From Letharia columbiana (taxonomy: Eukaryota > Ascomycota > Lecanoromycetes > Lecanorales > Parmeliaceae): DNA of 64,000 nt. A program made the translations under genes and the position numbers. Below are positions 45,711 through 61,500 of the stretch, one piece after another; the first letter of the stretch is position 1; every line of letters starts with the position of its first letter. The notes under the pieces are model-generated. The model had not been told where the DNA came from. It saw only the letters and a list, made by a program, of their open reading frames with translations, and did no database searches. The stretch spans positions 1,026,001-1,090,000 of the forward strand of contig NW_023501038.1 in the NCBI RefSeq assembly GCF_014066305.1. Reading direction: 5' to 3'.

Positions 45711-48700
45711 GATCGATTTTACTCGTTATATATTTAGTTTTATTTCTAATATTCTAAGATTTAGATTCTTAATATCTCTATTATCTTATAATATAGCGTA
45801 TATTAATCTCCTTTACTACTCTATAACTCTTATTTAAAAAATTTAAATTATAGATATTATTATATTAATTAAAGTCGATAAAGCTATTAATATAATAAAA
45901 TTTCTTATCTTTTATTAACGCGAGTATAATATATATATTTCTCTCGATACTTACGAGGCTATAGAATCGTTATTTTTTAAGAATTCTTAGATTTCGCGCT
46001 ATTAATAACTACGCCTTTTCTACTTTTATTATATTATAATATTTCTAAACTTATTTATTATATTGATATTTAAATATCTCTATAAAAATACTTTATAGAT
46101 AAGTCGATCTTTATCTAAAATCTCTACGGGCTAGATTTATTACTTTTATTATAACTAATACTTCTTTTATTAATTTCCTTAAAAAAATCTTATTAATATC
46201 GAAGGTTTATTAATTATATTTATAGATCTAAGCGTAATTTCTATATTATCTTTTTTAAAAGAGTTAATTAATAAATTTATAGATAATAACGTCTTTAAAT
46301 AAGCGAGCTATATCTAGAGAATCCTCTCTTAAGAGCCTTTTAATATCGAATATTAAAATAAATACGAATTAAATATCGACGTACTTATTTATAGTTCGTC
46401 TTATATATATTAATATTATTATCTCTCTTAAATAGATAATATTCTTTTAATTTTATTTAATTTATTTAAATAAAGGCGATTAGAGCTTTAAGAAAAGTAT
46501 TTAACTTTAATTATTTAGTAACGACTTTTATTAATTATTAATAACGACTATTATAATAATAAATCTATCTTATAATATTACGCTTTTTATTATTCTATCT
46601 ATTAATCTTAGATATAAAGATCTAAAAAAGTTTTTATCTTAATCTTTCTTCCCCTTCTTTTATAATCTCTTAATTATAGATAATAATACTTCTATATCTT
46701 AATACTTAATGAGATTATATATTATAATTATCTTCTAATATACGATATTATAATATATAATCTATTTAATATAGTTATTATACTTATTCGTTAATTTATA
46801 ATACTTTTTAAAGAATTTAATATATATCTTTTCTCTTATTTAAGTAATTAATCTATCGAATAGATCGAATAATTATATTATTTCGAATAAGTAATTAATA
46901 TTATAAAACTTTAGAAAGTTAAAATAATCTTTATTTATCGTTTTATTTAGAGGTTTATATACTCAAAAAATCTCTTTTAATAGATTAATTCGAGCTAAGG
47001 CCGCGAGTAGATATCGAATAATATTATTATTATAAGAATAATATCTTATTAATATAATAAGATTAAGAATAGCGCGATCTATATATAGCGTATTCGAATT
47101 TAATTTAATTAAGATCGATATAAAGATAGCTATTATCGTCCTCTATAGAGTTTAATTATTCTCTTCTATTTACTATATCTTTTTACTTAGAGACTTAATA
47201 TATCTTAGATTAATATAACTAGAGATCGCTTAAAAGCGAGTATTAAAAAGCTTATTTATCTTATTCTCTATCTTTATAATTTTAATATATTTAATTTATT
47301 ATTTAAATAAATAATTTATAAGTCTTTTAATTATTAAGAAATATAGAATATCGAAGTATTATAGTTAATATATATCGATAGCGAAATAATTATTAATAAA
47401 AGAATAACGATTATAAAGTATTATATCTTATAAGTATTTCGATATCTTTTTAATATATCTCTTTTATAGTCTTAGCTACTTAATTATATATTTAGATATT
47501 TATTTAGAATATAAGATTAAGAGATATAATCGCTCTCTCTTTATAAATAAGATTATATATATAAAATAATATCTATCGCTTAAGATTAAAGTAATTATTA
47601 TTTATTTTTTATAGTCTAGTATTATAGTAGCTAGTATTAAATAATATCTTCGAATTAAATTATTCGCGTATTATATATTAATATTATATTCGAAGTATTT
47701 TTTAATTATTAAATATACTTCGTTAATAGATAATATATCGCGAGAGTATAAGAAGTTATTTTTAATTATTAAATTTAAGATATAATAATAGATCTAGACC
47801 TTAGCTTCTTTTTTTATAATAATTAATATTATTTCTAAAATCGCTATACTCGATCTACTATATACGCGTTATATATTTTATTAAAGATTTTTAATTATAA
47901 TATAAATTAACTAAGTATATTAGTCTCTATATATTTAAGAGAGATAAGTTTTATTTAATATTAAAATAATAAAAATAACGATAGAGTTATTAGATAGCTT
48001 ATTCTACGTTTTTTATTATTAATTCGTAATATATATCTCGCTATAGACTCTCGCTTTATTAATATTTCTTTAATATATAAATTAATAATATAAATTTATA
48101 TTAAAAGATTTATATATTAAAAACGCTTTAATAATATTTATAATATCGAAGTAAATAATATAATATATCTTCGATCTTAATTTAAGTTTAAAGTTATAAA
48201 TTTTAAAAGACTAACTAGTCTAATCGTCGTCGATATTATTATTATATATATTCTATATCTTATATCTTAATAATTTCGCGTTATTAAAGCTATAGTTATC
48301 TCGAAATCGCTATAAATAAATATCGCGAAAGAATTTATTAATATTATTATTAAAGAGTTTTAATTTAAAAAATTATAGCGCTAGCGTATAATCTTTTCGA
48401 GATTTAAATAGATTCTAAAAATTATTTATATTGAATATCGACTTAACGTCTAATTTAGTTTAATAATTAAATATCAATTTTATTTAATTAAGAGGCTTCG
48501 ATTTAAATTATAATTTTATTAATCTCTTAGCGTCTTACTCTTTTAAATATAATTCTATAGAGTTAATTATTAAAGACGAAATTATAATATTATAACTTAA
48601 GCTTATTATAGAGATAGAAGATACTATTATCTTATTATCTAGATTTATTATTTATATCGTATTTATTCTCTCTTTCTCTATCTTCTACTTATTTAATTAC

Positions 48701-50129
48701 TATTATAATATCAAATTTATAATTATATTATCTTCGAATAAATATATATCTTCTTCTCTTATAATAATTAGAGCTATTAGATTATTAATATTATTAATTA
48801 TATCGCGATTTATAATATCGAAAGACGCGTATAAAAGAATTGATTTTCGCTTTCTATAACCTCGTAGATATCTAATAAATCTATTATTATTTTTATATTA
48901 TTTTTTATAGAAGCGATATACTCGATATATATTCTCTTATCTATTATTAATTAATTATAAGATATATATTCTTTAGTAATTAATAACGTATTAATACTTT
49001 AACGAATATATATTATTACTCTAGTCTTACTTATCGCGAAGTTTAATTTTAACTTTATATTCTTTATAATTATATAAAAGATATTTATAAATTTATATAT
49101 AAAAAATATCTTATATTAATAGATATTTATAAAAAGAAAGAGTCTATAACGAGCTATTTAGAGGAGAAATACTTTTATTACTTTTAAATATTTCTTTATA
49201 TTTAATACGTATATAATTAAAGCGCTTTTATATATATAAAACTATATTTATATATTTACTTTAAAATAATAAAGTCGTCTATAGAGTATATAATTTAGAG
49301 ATATATATTTTATATAAAAGAAATTAATTTTATTTTAATTTAAATCGTTTAATTTAGATAGTAATATCTCTAAAAATAAATATTATAAAAGAAATATATT
49401 AGGTTTATTTATCGTTATTTATAATATATAATTATTTTATTATATTTAGCTAGCTAATATATCTTTATATTAAAATAAAAGTCTTTTAGATATAAACGAT
49501 CGAAGTTAAATAAATTATTAAGAGTTATATATATTCGAAGAGAAGATAATCTAATTAATCGATTTTTATAGATATAAAAAAGAAAGAAGATTAATATATC
49601 TATTAAAAAAGAAACTCGATTATCTATTAATTAATTAAAGAGTAAATAAAAATTATATAAATATAGTATTTATTAATCGCTATATCTTATTATTATCTCT
49701 TATATTAAAGAGTTAAAATAAGTATTAATTTTCGAAATACTAATTATCGAAGTAATTATTATCGCTTAAATTTTATCGAAGATTATTAATTTCGAAATTA
49801 TTAATAGAGAATAGATCTTAGAAAATTTATATTATTATTAAATAAATTTATATTTCTAATAGATATAGTAGCGAAATTTATACTTTTATTATTAATATAC
49901 GCGTTATTAATTTTAACGCTAATTAAAGCTTCTATCGAAGTTTTTATTAATAATTAATTAAAGTTAATTAAAGATACGATATATTAATATTTAATTAAGG
50001 CTATTAAGATAATTATTAATAAAATTAACATTAATTAAAGTTTACTTATAATTAATTAAAGTTAATTAAAGATATAATATATATTTTAAGAAATAATATT
50101 AAATATTCAACTCGAACTCTATAATCTTA

Positions 50130-53100
50130 TTTAAATTTCTTTTATCTTATATCTTACTTAATCTAATACGCGTTTTCTTATTATCGTATTATATATATTA
50201 TTATATTAATATTTATATTTTCTTTAAACGATATACTTATAATAATAGCGTTTATCGAAATTAATTTCTATATTAAAATCGATATCGCGAAGTTAGACGT
50301 CCCCGCGAATCGAGATAATATTTATAAAGAACTTCGATTTTTAAAGTTTATATTTAAAGTAATAAAAGAGAAGTTCTCGCGTTAATTAAGATATAAAGGT
50401 TTTTAAAAAAAGTCTATAAGATAGTAGAAGAGAAAGATTAATATTATTATAAGCGAGATTATTTAATTACTATTTATTTTTAATTATATAATTATATAAG
50501 ATCTTAGCTTTCTTCTTAAATTCTTATATAAATTAATTTTATTAATTAATAAAATACTTATAAAGTAAGAGAAGTAATTATTTAAAAGAAAATTAACGAA
50601 AATATAGAAAGATAAATATACGAAGATCTAGAAGCTCTTAATAATTAAGAGATTAATAAATCTCTATTAATTTAATAGATTATTAATTAAAAATCCCTTT
50701 AGTATTAACTCTCTTTAATTTATTATTATTAATAATTTAAATAAGTATAAACTCGTCTTTATTTAGAAGTTAATAAATAATTTAATAATAATCTCTTAAT
50801 TCTAAAAGTAACTTAATTTTAAAGCTCTTATTATTTATCTTTAATTAAAATAATTTTAGAGTAATATTAATAAAAATTTTATAATATTATTTTATTTAAT
50901 TTATAAAGTAAATAATACGAGCTTAATTATAAATAATAATAATAATTTATAAGAGATATATAAGTATTAAAAGCGAATATATATATTTAAATAACGAATA
51001 TTCTTATAGCGCGTAATTAAAGATTTATTAATCTCGCTTTTTTATATTAATAATAAGTATTAATATTAATTCTAGCTTTAATTAAGATATTAGATATTAA
51101 AGCTAATATCTTTAAAACTTCGCGAGATTTATTAATATACTTATATCTTTAATTTTAATAATTTTTTAGAATATTTAAGTATTTTAATTTTTTCTTCTAT
51201 TAAGTAAAAGTAAATCTTAAAGTTTTTAATCTCTTTTAGATTTATTAATATCTCACCTTAATTTAAATCTACTAAAACTTTACTTTCTCTTTATTCTATT
51301 ATTACTTCGCCTTTAATCTTATTATTTAATTTACTTAATATCTATAAAGAAAATAAAATAAATTTTTAATTTATTAATATTAGCTTAAATAAGAATAACT
51401 CTTAATTATAAATTTATTATTATTTTTTATAAAAGAAGTTTATTAATAATTTAATAGATAATATTATTATATTTAAAACTTATAAAAATAATAATACGCT
51501 TTTATTATAAAAGAAGAAATATTTAATAATAAAAGATATTATATTAATAAAGCTCTTAATTAAATAAGATTATACTTTTTAATTAATTAACTCTTATAAT
51601 ATTAAAATTAATAAGATTATAAATTAAAGAAAGATATAGAATAATATAAAGATTAACGATAAAGATCTAATATTAGAGTATATATTCGAGTATTATTAAT
51701 TATTTATTCTTTATATTAATTAATATAATAAAAAAATAAAGCTTAATAAAAAAGAAAGATTTTAATAATTTAATATAACTTAATAAATTATAAAGTAAGT
51801 CTTATAGCTTAATTATAATAATATAAATATTAATAATATTTAAATATTTAGAGATTTAAATTATATCTTAAGTTCGCGAGAAATATTAATTTCTATTATT
51901 TTAAAGATTTATTAACTCTATAATTTAATATAATAATATCTTTAAATAAATATTTATAAAGAAGCTATTAATATAAATAAGCTTAACTTTAATAAAATAA
52001 ATATATTTAATTCTTTTATTTAACTCGCTAATATAAATATTTCTTTAAACTTTAATATTATTAATAAGTTAAATATTTAAATAATAACTTATTTTATAAT
52101 TTAATATCCTCGAAGAATATTAAAATATTATTATTATTAAAGTCTTTAAAAAGTCTCTCTTCGCGAATAAATATCTTATATTATAATTTATTTAAAAGAA
52201 TTAATAATCTTAATATTCTTCGATTAAGATATTTAATATTATTTATTTATATAAAGATAAAGCGAATTATATAGTCTAAATAATATTTAAAATAAAATTC
52301 TTTCTTATTATTATTCTAGTAAAGACTTTAACGAACTAGTTTATAAAAATTATTAAACTTATAAATCTCGATAATCGCGATATTATATAACTTCGTATAT
52401 TTTATATATATAAATTAACTTAATATTATAAAGTTAGCGTTAAGCTCTTAATCTCTATAAATATTAAATTATTTAAATATATAATTAACGATTAAGCTTA
52501 ATCTAAATAAGAGAGATTCTTAATTCTAATAATCTTTAAATTATATAAGAATTATATAAAAGCTATAATTAAAGATAAAGAGAAATTTAAATATAACTTC
52601 GCTATCGACTAGATTTATATTAATAAATTTTATAATATAAAATTAGATATTATTTTAATTCTTATATTAATTAACATCTATAAGATAGAGTAATTTAGAA
52701 TTATAATTAATAATCTTATAAATATATAAAAACTATATAAAAAGAGATAAGTATATTATAATAGACTAGCGAAGAAATATAAGTATTATCTATTATTTAT
52801 ATATAAATACTTAATTATATTATAAATTAAATTCTTTATAAATATAATAGCGATAGTTCTCTTAATAAAGTAGTTATAATAAAAAATAAATCTTATTATA
52901 TTAATAATAATAGAGAAAGTATATTATAAGATTAAAAAGCGAATAGAGAATATAAAAGCTCGCTTATATACTTTATCGAATAAGAAGTTAAAGAGAAATA
53001 TTAATAAAATATAAATAATTCTAGATAAGCTAATAATTAAATAAATAGCGAAAATAAGAATTATTAATAGCGATACTTTACTTATTAAACTTTTATTATA

Positions 53101-54040
53101 TAAGATAAGAAAGATTATCTATATATTAAGTAAGAATTAAAAAAAGATATTATAGAATACTAATTAAATTATTTAGAATTAAATTAAAGTAAAGTATCTT
53201 ATATAATATAAGAAAATCGTAGTTTAAGATTATAATATTTCTAATTTTATCTATAACTTATATTTTAATAAAGTCTATAAGCTTTAAATAATAATAATAA
53301 TTTTAAATATTCTTAATTTTTTTAAATAATATTAATTAAAGCTAATTAATTCTAAATATCGAGATAATAAGAACTATTATAAAATAAGATAATAATAATT
53401 AAACTTTATAAAGCTAGATAATAAGAAAGATAATTAACTTTAATATTTAGAATATAATATTTATAATTACTATCTAGACGAGCTAATATAAGATATTTTT
53501 AAGCTTATTATCTTAAAATAGTTAATTAATACTCTTAAGAAGGATATATATAAATATATTAAAAAATTAGTTATTTTTATAAGTTTCTTTATTATTAATC
53601 TTATTATTAATCTAATATATTTTTCTTTTTTATTTAATTAATCTTAAGTAATATTAATAAACTCGTAGTAACTTAAATAAGAGTATTTAAATTACGAAAT
53701 TCTCTAATACTTCTTAACGATTTCTTTTAAGAATTATAATAATATAATAATATAACCTTTCGAGAATAATAACGAATCTCGCTTTCTAATCTTTATTAAA
53801 TATTTTATAAATATAGATATAATCTTAATAAGATTCTTTCGCTTTATAAATCTAGATATTAATTAAGAGAAATAATAGAATATTTAAGTAGATAATAGAA
53901 TAATATAACTATTATAGAAAAATAAAAAGATTTATAATTATTATTTAATATTAAATAACTTAAAAAATCTTAATAATAAGATATTAAATCGAAATATATA
54001 AAGAGAGATAATTCGATCTTAAATATATAATAATATTAGA
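50130..54040. repeat. Large direct repeat, copy A
   Basis: About 3.9 kb recurs 4.48 kb downstream. Anchors: GATATCGCGAAGTTAG at 50,281 and 54,765; ATTCTAGATAAGCTAATAAT at 53,018 and 57,497; AAGAGAGATA at 54,001 and 58,479. The copies have diverged by transitions and small indels. It is probably the body of an autonomous element; the protein cannot be read. Confidence 0.75.
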
Positions 54041-54599
54041 AATAAGAATAATAATATTAGAAATATAGATAACGCGAATATATAGATAGCTTAGATATCG
54101 CTTATTCGATTTCGATATTACTACTATATTTAGTATTCAAATTAAATAAGTAATATATTTAAGTTAATTAATAGTAATAATAGATTTAATATTTAACTTC
54201 TATTAAATATCTATAATTCTTTTAATTATAATTTTTAATTATTAATATAATCTCTAATCTAGCTTCTAAATAATATAAATTATAATTAAATATTTAAGTT
54301 AAATAAGCGATTTAAATAATTAGTAAACTATCAAATTAAAGTTAAATAGTTAATTATCGCGCTAGTTATTAGCGCTTATAATATTATATTCTACTATTTT
54401 CCCTTTATAATTTATTATTTAATATTTATTTACTTATATTATTATCTATATTATACTTTAATATTAATTATTATTAACGAATATATAATAATTAATTAAT
54501 ATCGTCTAAGAAGTAATTACTTATTTACTTATAAATATTATTAAAGATTTAAGTTAAATATTATATCTTTCTTCTATTTTTCTATTTACTTATATCTTA

Positions 54600-57500
54600 C
54601 TATAGATCTTAATTAAACTCTTATATATTATTTATTCTACTACGCGTTTTTCTATAATTATTTACTTATTTATTATCATATTATACTCTTTATAATTATT
54701 TTATTAATTATATTTAAAATAAATAAGAGCTATATTTATCGAATCTAATTTTTATATTAAATTCGATATCGCGAAGTTAGGCGTCTTAGCGAATCGTAAG
54801 AATATTTATAAGAAACTTCGCTTTTTATTATCTATATTTAAAGTTATAAAAGAGAAGTTCTCGCGTTAATTATAATAGAATAGTTTTTAAAAAAAGTTTA
54901 TAAGATAATAGAAGAAAAAGATTAATATTATTATTAGCGAGATTATTTAATTACTATTTATTTCTAATTATATAATTATTTAAGATCTAAATTTCTTTTT
55001 TAAAGACTTAAATAAATTACTTTTATTAATTAATAAGATATCTATTAAGTAAGAGAAGCGAGCGCTTAAAAGAAAATCTACGAAAACGCTAAATATAGAA
55101 TATATAAAGATTTAAAAGTTTTTAATAATTAAGAAAGTAGTAAACTCTTATTAATCTAATAGATTATTTATCGAAGAGCTCTCTAATATTTAATTTTTAT
55201 AATTTATTATTACTAATAATCTAAGCGAGTATAAATTTATCTTTATTTAAAAGTTAATAAAAGATTTAATAATAATTTTTTAATTATAAAAGTAAATTAG
55301 TTATAAAGCTCTTCTTACTTATTTTTACTTAAAATATTTTTAAAATAATATTAATAAAATTTCTAAGATATTATTTTACTTAATTTATAAAGTTAATAAT
55401 ATAAGCTTAATTATTAATAATAATAATAATTTTTAAAAGATATATAAGTATTAAAAATAATTATAAATATTTAAATAGCGAATATTCTTATAACGCGTAA
55501 TTAAAGATTTATTTATCTCGCTTTTTTATATTAATAATAAGTATTAATATTAATTCTAGCTTCGATTAAGACGTTAAATATCGAAGTTAATATCTTTAAA
55601 ATTACGCGAGATTTATTAATATATCTATATTTTTAATTTTAATAATTTCTTATAATATTTAAGCGTTTAATCTTTTCTTCTATTAAGTTAAAGTAAATCT
55701 TAAAATTTTTAATTTCTCTTAATTTTTATAATACTCTATCTTAATTTAATTCTATTAAAATTCTATTTTCTCTTTATTCTACTATCGCTTAATCTTTAAT
55801 CTTATTATTTAATTTACTTAATATTTATAAAGAGAATAAAATAGATTCTCGATTTATTAATATTAGCTTAAATAAGAATAACTCTTAATTATAAATTTAT
55901 TATTATTTTTTATAAAAGAAGTTTATTAATAATTTAATAGATAACGTTATTATATTTAAAACTTATAAGAGTAATAATACGCTCTTATTATAAAAGAAAA
56001 GATATTTAATAATAAAAGATATTATATTAATAAAGCTCTTAATTAAATAAGATTATACTTTTTAATTAGCTAACTCTTATAATATTAAAATTAATAAAAT
56101 TATAAATTAAAGAAAGATATAGAATAATATAAAGGTCGACGATAAAGATCTAATATTAGAGTATATATTCGAGTATTATTAATTATTTACTTTTTATATT
56201 AATTAATCTAATAAAAAGATTAAACTTAATAAAAAAGAGAGGTTATAATAATTAAATTAGACTTAGAAAATTATAAAATAAATTTTATAACTTAATTATA
56301 ATAATAGAAATATTAAAAATATTTATATCTTTAAAGATTTAAATTATATCTTAAATTTATAAGAAATATTAATTTCTATTATTTTAAAAATTTATTAACT
56401 ATATAATTTAATATAAATAATATTTTTAAATAAATATCTATAAAGAAGCTATTAATATAAATAAACTCGACTTTAATAAGATAAATATATTTAATTCTTT
56501 TATTTAACTCGCTAATATAAATATTTTTTTAGACTTTAATACTATTAATAAGTTAGATATTTAAATAATAACTTACTCTATAATTTAATATTCTTAAAGA
56601 ATATTAAAATATTATTATTATTAAAGTCTTTAAAAAGTCTTTCTTTACGAATAAATATCTTATATTATAATTTATTCGAAAGAATTAATAATTCTAATAT
56701 TTTTTAATTAAGATATTTAATATTACTTATTTATATAAAGATAAAGTTAATTATATAACTCGAATAATATCTAAATTAAAATTCTTCTTAATAATCGTTC
56801 TAGTTAAAATTTTCGCGAATTAATTTATTAAAATTATTAAGCTAATAAATCTCGAAGATTATAATATAATATAACTTCGCGTTTTTTATATATATAAATT
56901 AATTTAATATTATAATATTAGTTTAAAGTCTTTAATCTTTATAAATATTAAATTATTTAAATATATAGTTAACGATAAAGCTTAATTTAAATGAAAAAAA
57001 AAACTTAATCTTAATAATATTTAAATTCTATAAGAATTATATTTAAATTAAAATAAAGGATTTATTTATATATAACTTCGCTATTAAATAGATTTATATC
57101 AATAAGTATTATAATATAAAATTAAATACTTTCTTAATATCTATATTAATTATTATCTATAAGATAAAGTAATCTAGAATTATTATTAAAGATTTTATTT
57201 ATATATAAAACTCGAATAAGAAGAAATAAGTATATTATAATAGAATAGCGAAGAAGTTTAAGTATTATCTATTATTCGTTTATAAATATTTAATTATATT
57301 ATAAATTATATTCTTTATTAATATAATAATAATAATTTTATTAATTAAGTAATTATAATAAAAAATAAATATTATTTTATCTAAGATAATAGAAAAGAAA
57401 TATTATAATATTAGAAAGTATATAGAGAATATAAAATCTTATCTACGCGCTTTATCGAATAAGAAATTAAAGAGAAATATTAATAAAATATAGATAATTC

Positions 57501-58520
57501 TAGATAAGCTAATAATTAAATAAATAATAAAATCGAGAATTATTAATAGCGACGCTTTACTTATAAAGCTTTTATCTTATAAGATAAGAAAGATTATCTA
57601 CTTATTAAGCGATAATTAGAGAAAAATTCTTTAAAATATTAATTAGATTATTTAAGATTAAGTTAAAATTAAGTATTTTATATAATATAATAAGACCTAG
57701 AGCTAAGAATATAATCTATTTAAATTTATATATAAATTATACTTTAATAAGATCTATAAACTACGCGCTATAACTATTATTTTTAATATTCTTAAATTCT
57801 TTAAAGCGTATTAATTAAAGCTAATCGATATTAAGTATTATAATAATAAGAATTATTATAAATTTAAATAATAGCGATTAGTTTTCTAAGCTAGATAATA
57901 TAAAGAAGAATTAACTATAGTATTTATAAGATAGTATATATAATTACTATCTATATAACTTAATAAAAAATATTTTTAAGCTTATCGTATTAAAATAGCT
58001 AATTAATACTCTTAATAAAGATATTTATAAACGTTTTAAAAAGCTAATAATATTTATAAGTTCTCTTATAATTAATCTAATTATCGCTCTAATATAGTCT
58101 TCTTCTTTATTTTATTAATCTCGAATAATATTAATAGACTTATAATAACTTAAGTAAGAGTATTTAAATAATAAAACTCTCTAATACTCTTTAATTATTT
58201 AATTTAAAAATCGCGATAATTTAATAATATAATCTTTTAAGAATAATAATAAATCTCGCTTTTTTATTTTAATTAAGCGTTTTATAAATATAGATATAAC
58301 GCTAATAAGAGTCTTTCGCTTTATTAATCTAGATACTAATTAAAAGAAGTAATAGAATATTTAAATAGATAAAAGAGTAATATAACTATTATAGAAAAAT
58401 AAAAAGATATATAACTATTACTTAATATTAAATAATCTAAAAAATCTCGATAATAAGATTTTAAATAGAAATATACGAAGAGAGATAGTTTATTTTTAAA
58501 TATATAATAATACTATATTA
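54600..58520. repeat. Large direct repeat, copy B
   Basis: Counterpart of 50,130-54,040 in the same orientation. The ~0.5 kb between the copies is unrelated AT-rich sequence. Boundaries are approximate because both ends fade into RIP-mutated DNA. Confidence 0.75.
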
Positions 58521-61500
58521 TCTTTTTAGATACGCTATTTATAAGTATACTCGATTATTCTAAAGCTTCTATACTATTTTAATATATAATTATAATTTAA
58601 TATTAAATAACTTATAAGATCTAAATAAAAAGATTTTAAATAAAAAGATTAAATAAAAGATACTTAATTTAAGAGTTAATATTTATAATAGATATAAGAA
58701 TAACGATATAAGTAAAGAAGTAAAAGATAAGATAATTTAGATATACGATAGATAGAGAAGTTAGAGAAGATATATATTATTCTTAAATAGATATTTTAAA
58801 TATCTAAATAATATATAGTATAATTCGACTTTATATTATATTATTTAACTTCGACTATTTAACTTAATTATTAATTAATCTTTTAAATAAATAAAATAAA
58901 TAATATAATAGAGTTTATTAAATAAAGGTTAGCTCTATAAGATCTATTTCTAAATTAGAATCTCTATTAATTCTATAATATTCTTTCTAATATATTCTTC
59001 TCTAGAATTATTCTACTTCTTTTAGAATTCTATAATTTAATTAATCTTAGATATAAAATATAAGTCTTTATAAATTAGCGTCGCGTTATCTTTATTTATC
59101 TTATCTAAATTATTCTATATTAATATTAATTTAAGAATTTAAATAATATTAATTATCTTATATAACTTAATAATAGAAGAGTCTAATTATAAAAAGATTC
59201 GCTTTTTTTTAAAATAAGAGATAAAAAAGAGATATCTAATTAAAAGCGCGCTTAACGTTTTTTATAATTAAATAAAGCTTAATAAGACCTTTAAGTAATT
59301 AAAGAATATCTTTTTAAGAGTCTTTATATCTAATATTCTAAAAAAATAATTAAATAATTACAAATTAGATATAATTATAAAAATTAATTATATATATATA
59401 TAAGCTTATAAATATAAGCGATTAAATAAATAATCTATCTCTATTAATAATATCGATTTTATATTATAATTATATATCTTTAATTAAGCTAGTTTCTATA
59501 TATATTTAAAAAGAACTATAATTAATACGCTAATATTATCTCTTAATATTATTAAGATTTAGATATTAATTCGCATTATAATAAATAATATCGATTTCGA
59601 TATATTTATAAATATATTAAAAGAAGATAAAGTATATAATATTATAATAGATTAAATTATATATTATATTAATAATAAAGATATTAAGATTAATTATTCT
59701 CGAAAGTTTAAGATAATTATATTATCGATATATAAGCGAGATTAGAATTCTATATTCTTTATAATTAAAGAATATTAGATAAATAAATATTTATTTTTTA
59801 TATATATCTACTATTATTAATACGCGAAGAGATTATTTATCTTAAAAAAAGAAAAAGATAATAAAGATATTAAGAGAAATATATAAAGCGATATAATAGT
59901 TTAAATTAATTATTCTCGCTATTAGCGAAAGAATTTAAAGTTATAATATATATATATATAAGAAATAATTAGATATTTATATTATAATTATTATATTCTT
60001 TAAAGCTTAATTAATTTCGAGAAATTCTATAATATAAAGAGTTTATCTTATTAAAATAATTTATAATCTTTACTTTCTCTAAATATCTCTTTATACTTTA
60101 TATAATATAAAATCTTTATCTTTAATATAACTAGCGTTTTATATTATTTAATAATATTAAACTTAAATAACTTTTAAAAAGTTTATTAATATAAGTTTTC
60201 TTTATAGACTATATTCTAATAAACTTCGATTAAAAAAAATATATAATCTTTATTAAATAGAGAGAGATAATATAAAAGGCGTTAAAGCTAATATTTAATC
60301 TCTATATTTTATTAATAGAGATTATAAAAAGACGATATTAATTATAATAGAAATATATTATTATATATAAAATAACTTCGAGTCGCTAAAAAGAATTATA
60401 TATTATTTTTAATAGTTATAAAGTTTATAATAATATTATTATTAATAATTATATAAATTATAGCTTTATATATAACGCTATCTAAAAAATAAAATATATT
60501 ATTAATATATCGAAGTAATTATTATCGATAAGTATTTATACTAGAAGATCTATAATTATATATATTAAAATAGATATTATTTATAGAAAAATACTTAAGA
60601 ATAGAAAAGTAAATAGAGAAGTATAATTAGAGTAATAATATTTAATAATAAATAATAATTAACTTAACGTTAATTATTAATAGAAAATTTATTTAATTCA
60701 AATAGAGATTATTAGTAAAAACGTTATTTAGTTTAAATAGAGTATTTAAGTTAAATAGATAGTCGAATTTAAATAGAGATTTAACGCGCTTTAATTTAAA
60801 TAAGTTAAAAACGCGTTAATTAATAGCCCCCCTTTTTAAGTTAATAACTTTTCTTTACTCTTTTATTTTTTTATCTATTTAAATATATTTACTTTTATAT
60901 TTTATTTATTATTATCTTTAACGTTTAATATTAATTTTATTCTAACTTCTAATAATAATAGAAGATTTATAATACTTTATATTCTATTAAATAAGCTTAC
61001 TACGTTTAAATTATAGAGATTATAAAATTTTTAAAATAAAATATAAAAAAGAGAATAGTAATAAAGAGAGTTAAAAACGCTAGAAGAGAGAAGAAAGTTA
61101 AGAAGATAGAAAATATAAATTATAATCTACTTATTCGCGAAGATATTATTAATTATATATTAATAGAAAGCGAGTAAAATAAAGAAGATTAATAAGAGAA
61201 AAAGACGCGTTAAAGAATATAGATAAATAAATTCTAGATTATCTAAACGTTATAGAATATATAAGCTTAAGAAGAATATATATATAGTATCTAATTACGA
61301 CGATAATAAATTCTTAAATAACTCTATTAGTTTATAGAAGATAAAGAAGTTATTAATAATTATAATTATTATATATAATAAAGCTCTCTTTAATATTAAT
61401 AATACTCTCTTAATTTTATATACTATTATAGATATTAGAAAAGATTTCTCTTTTAAAGTTAAAGATAAAGGCGAAGATCGTAAACTCGATATATTCTTAT

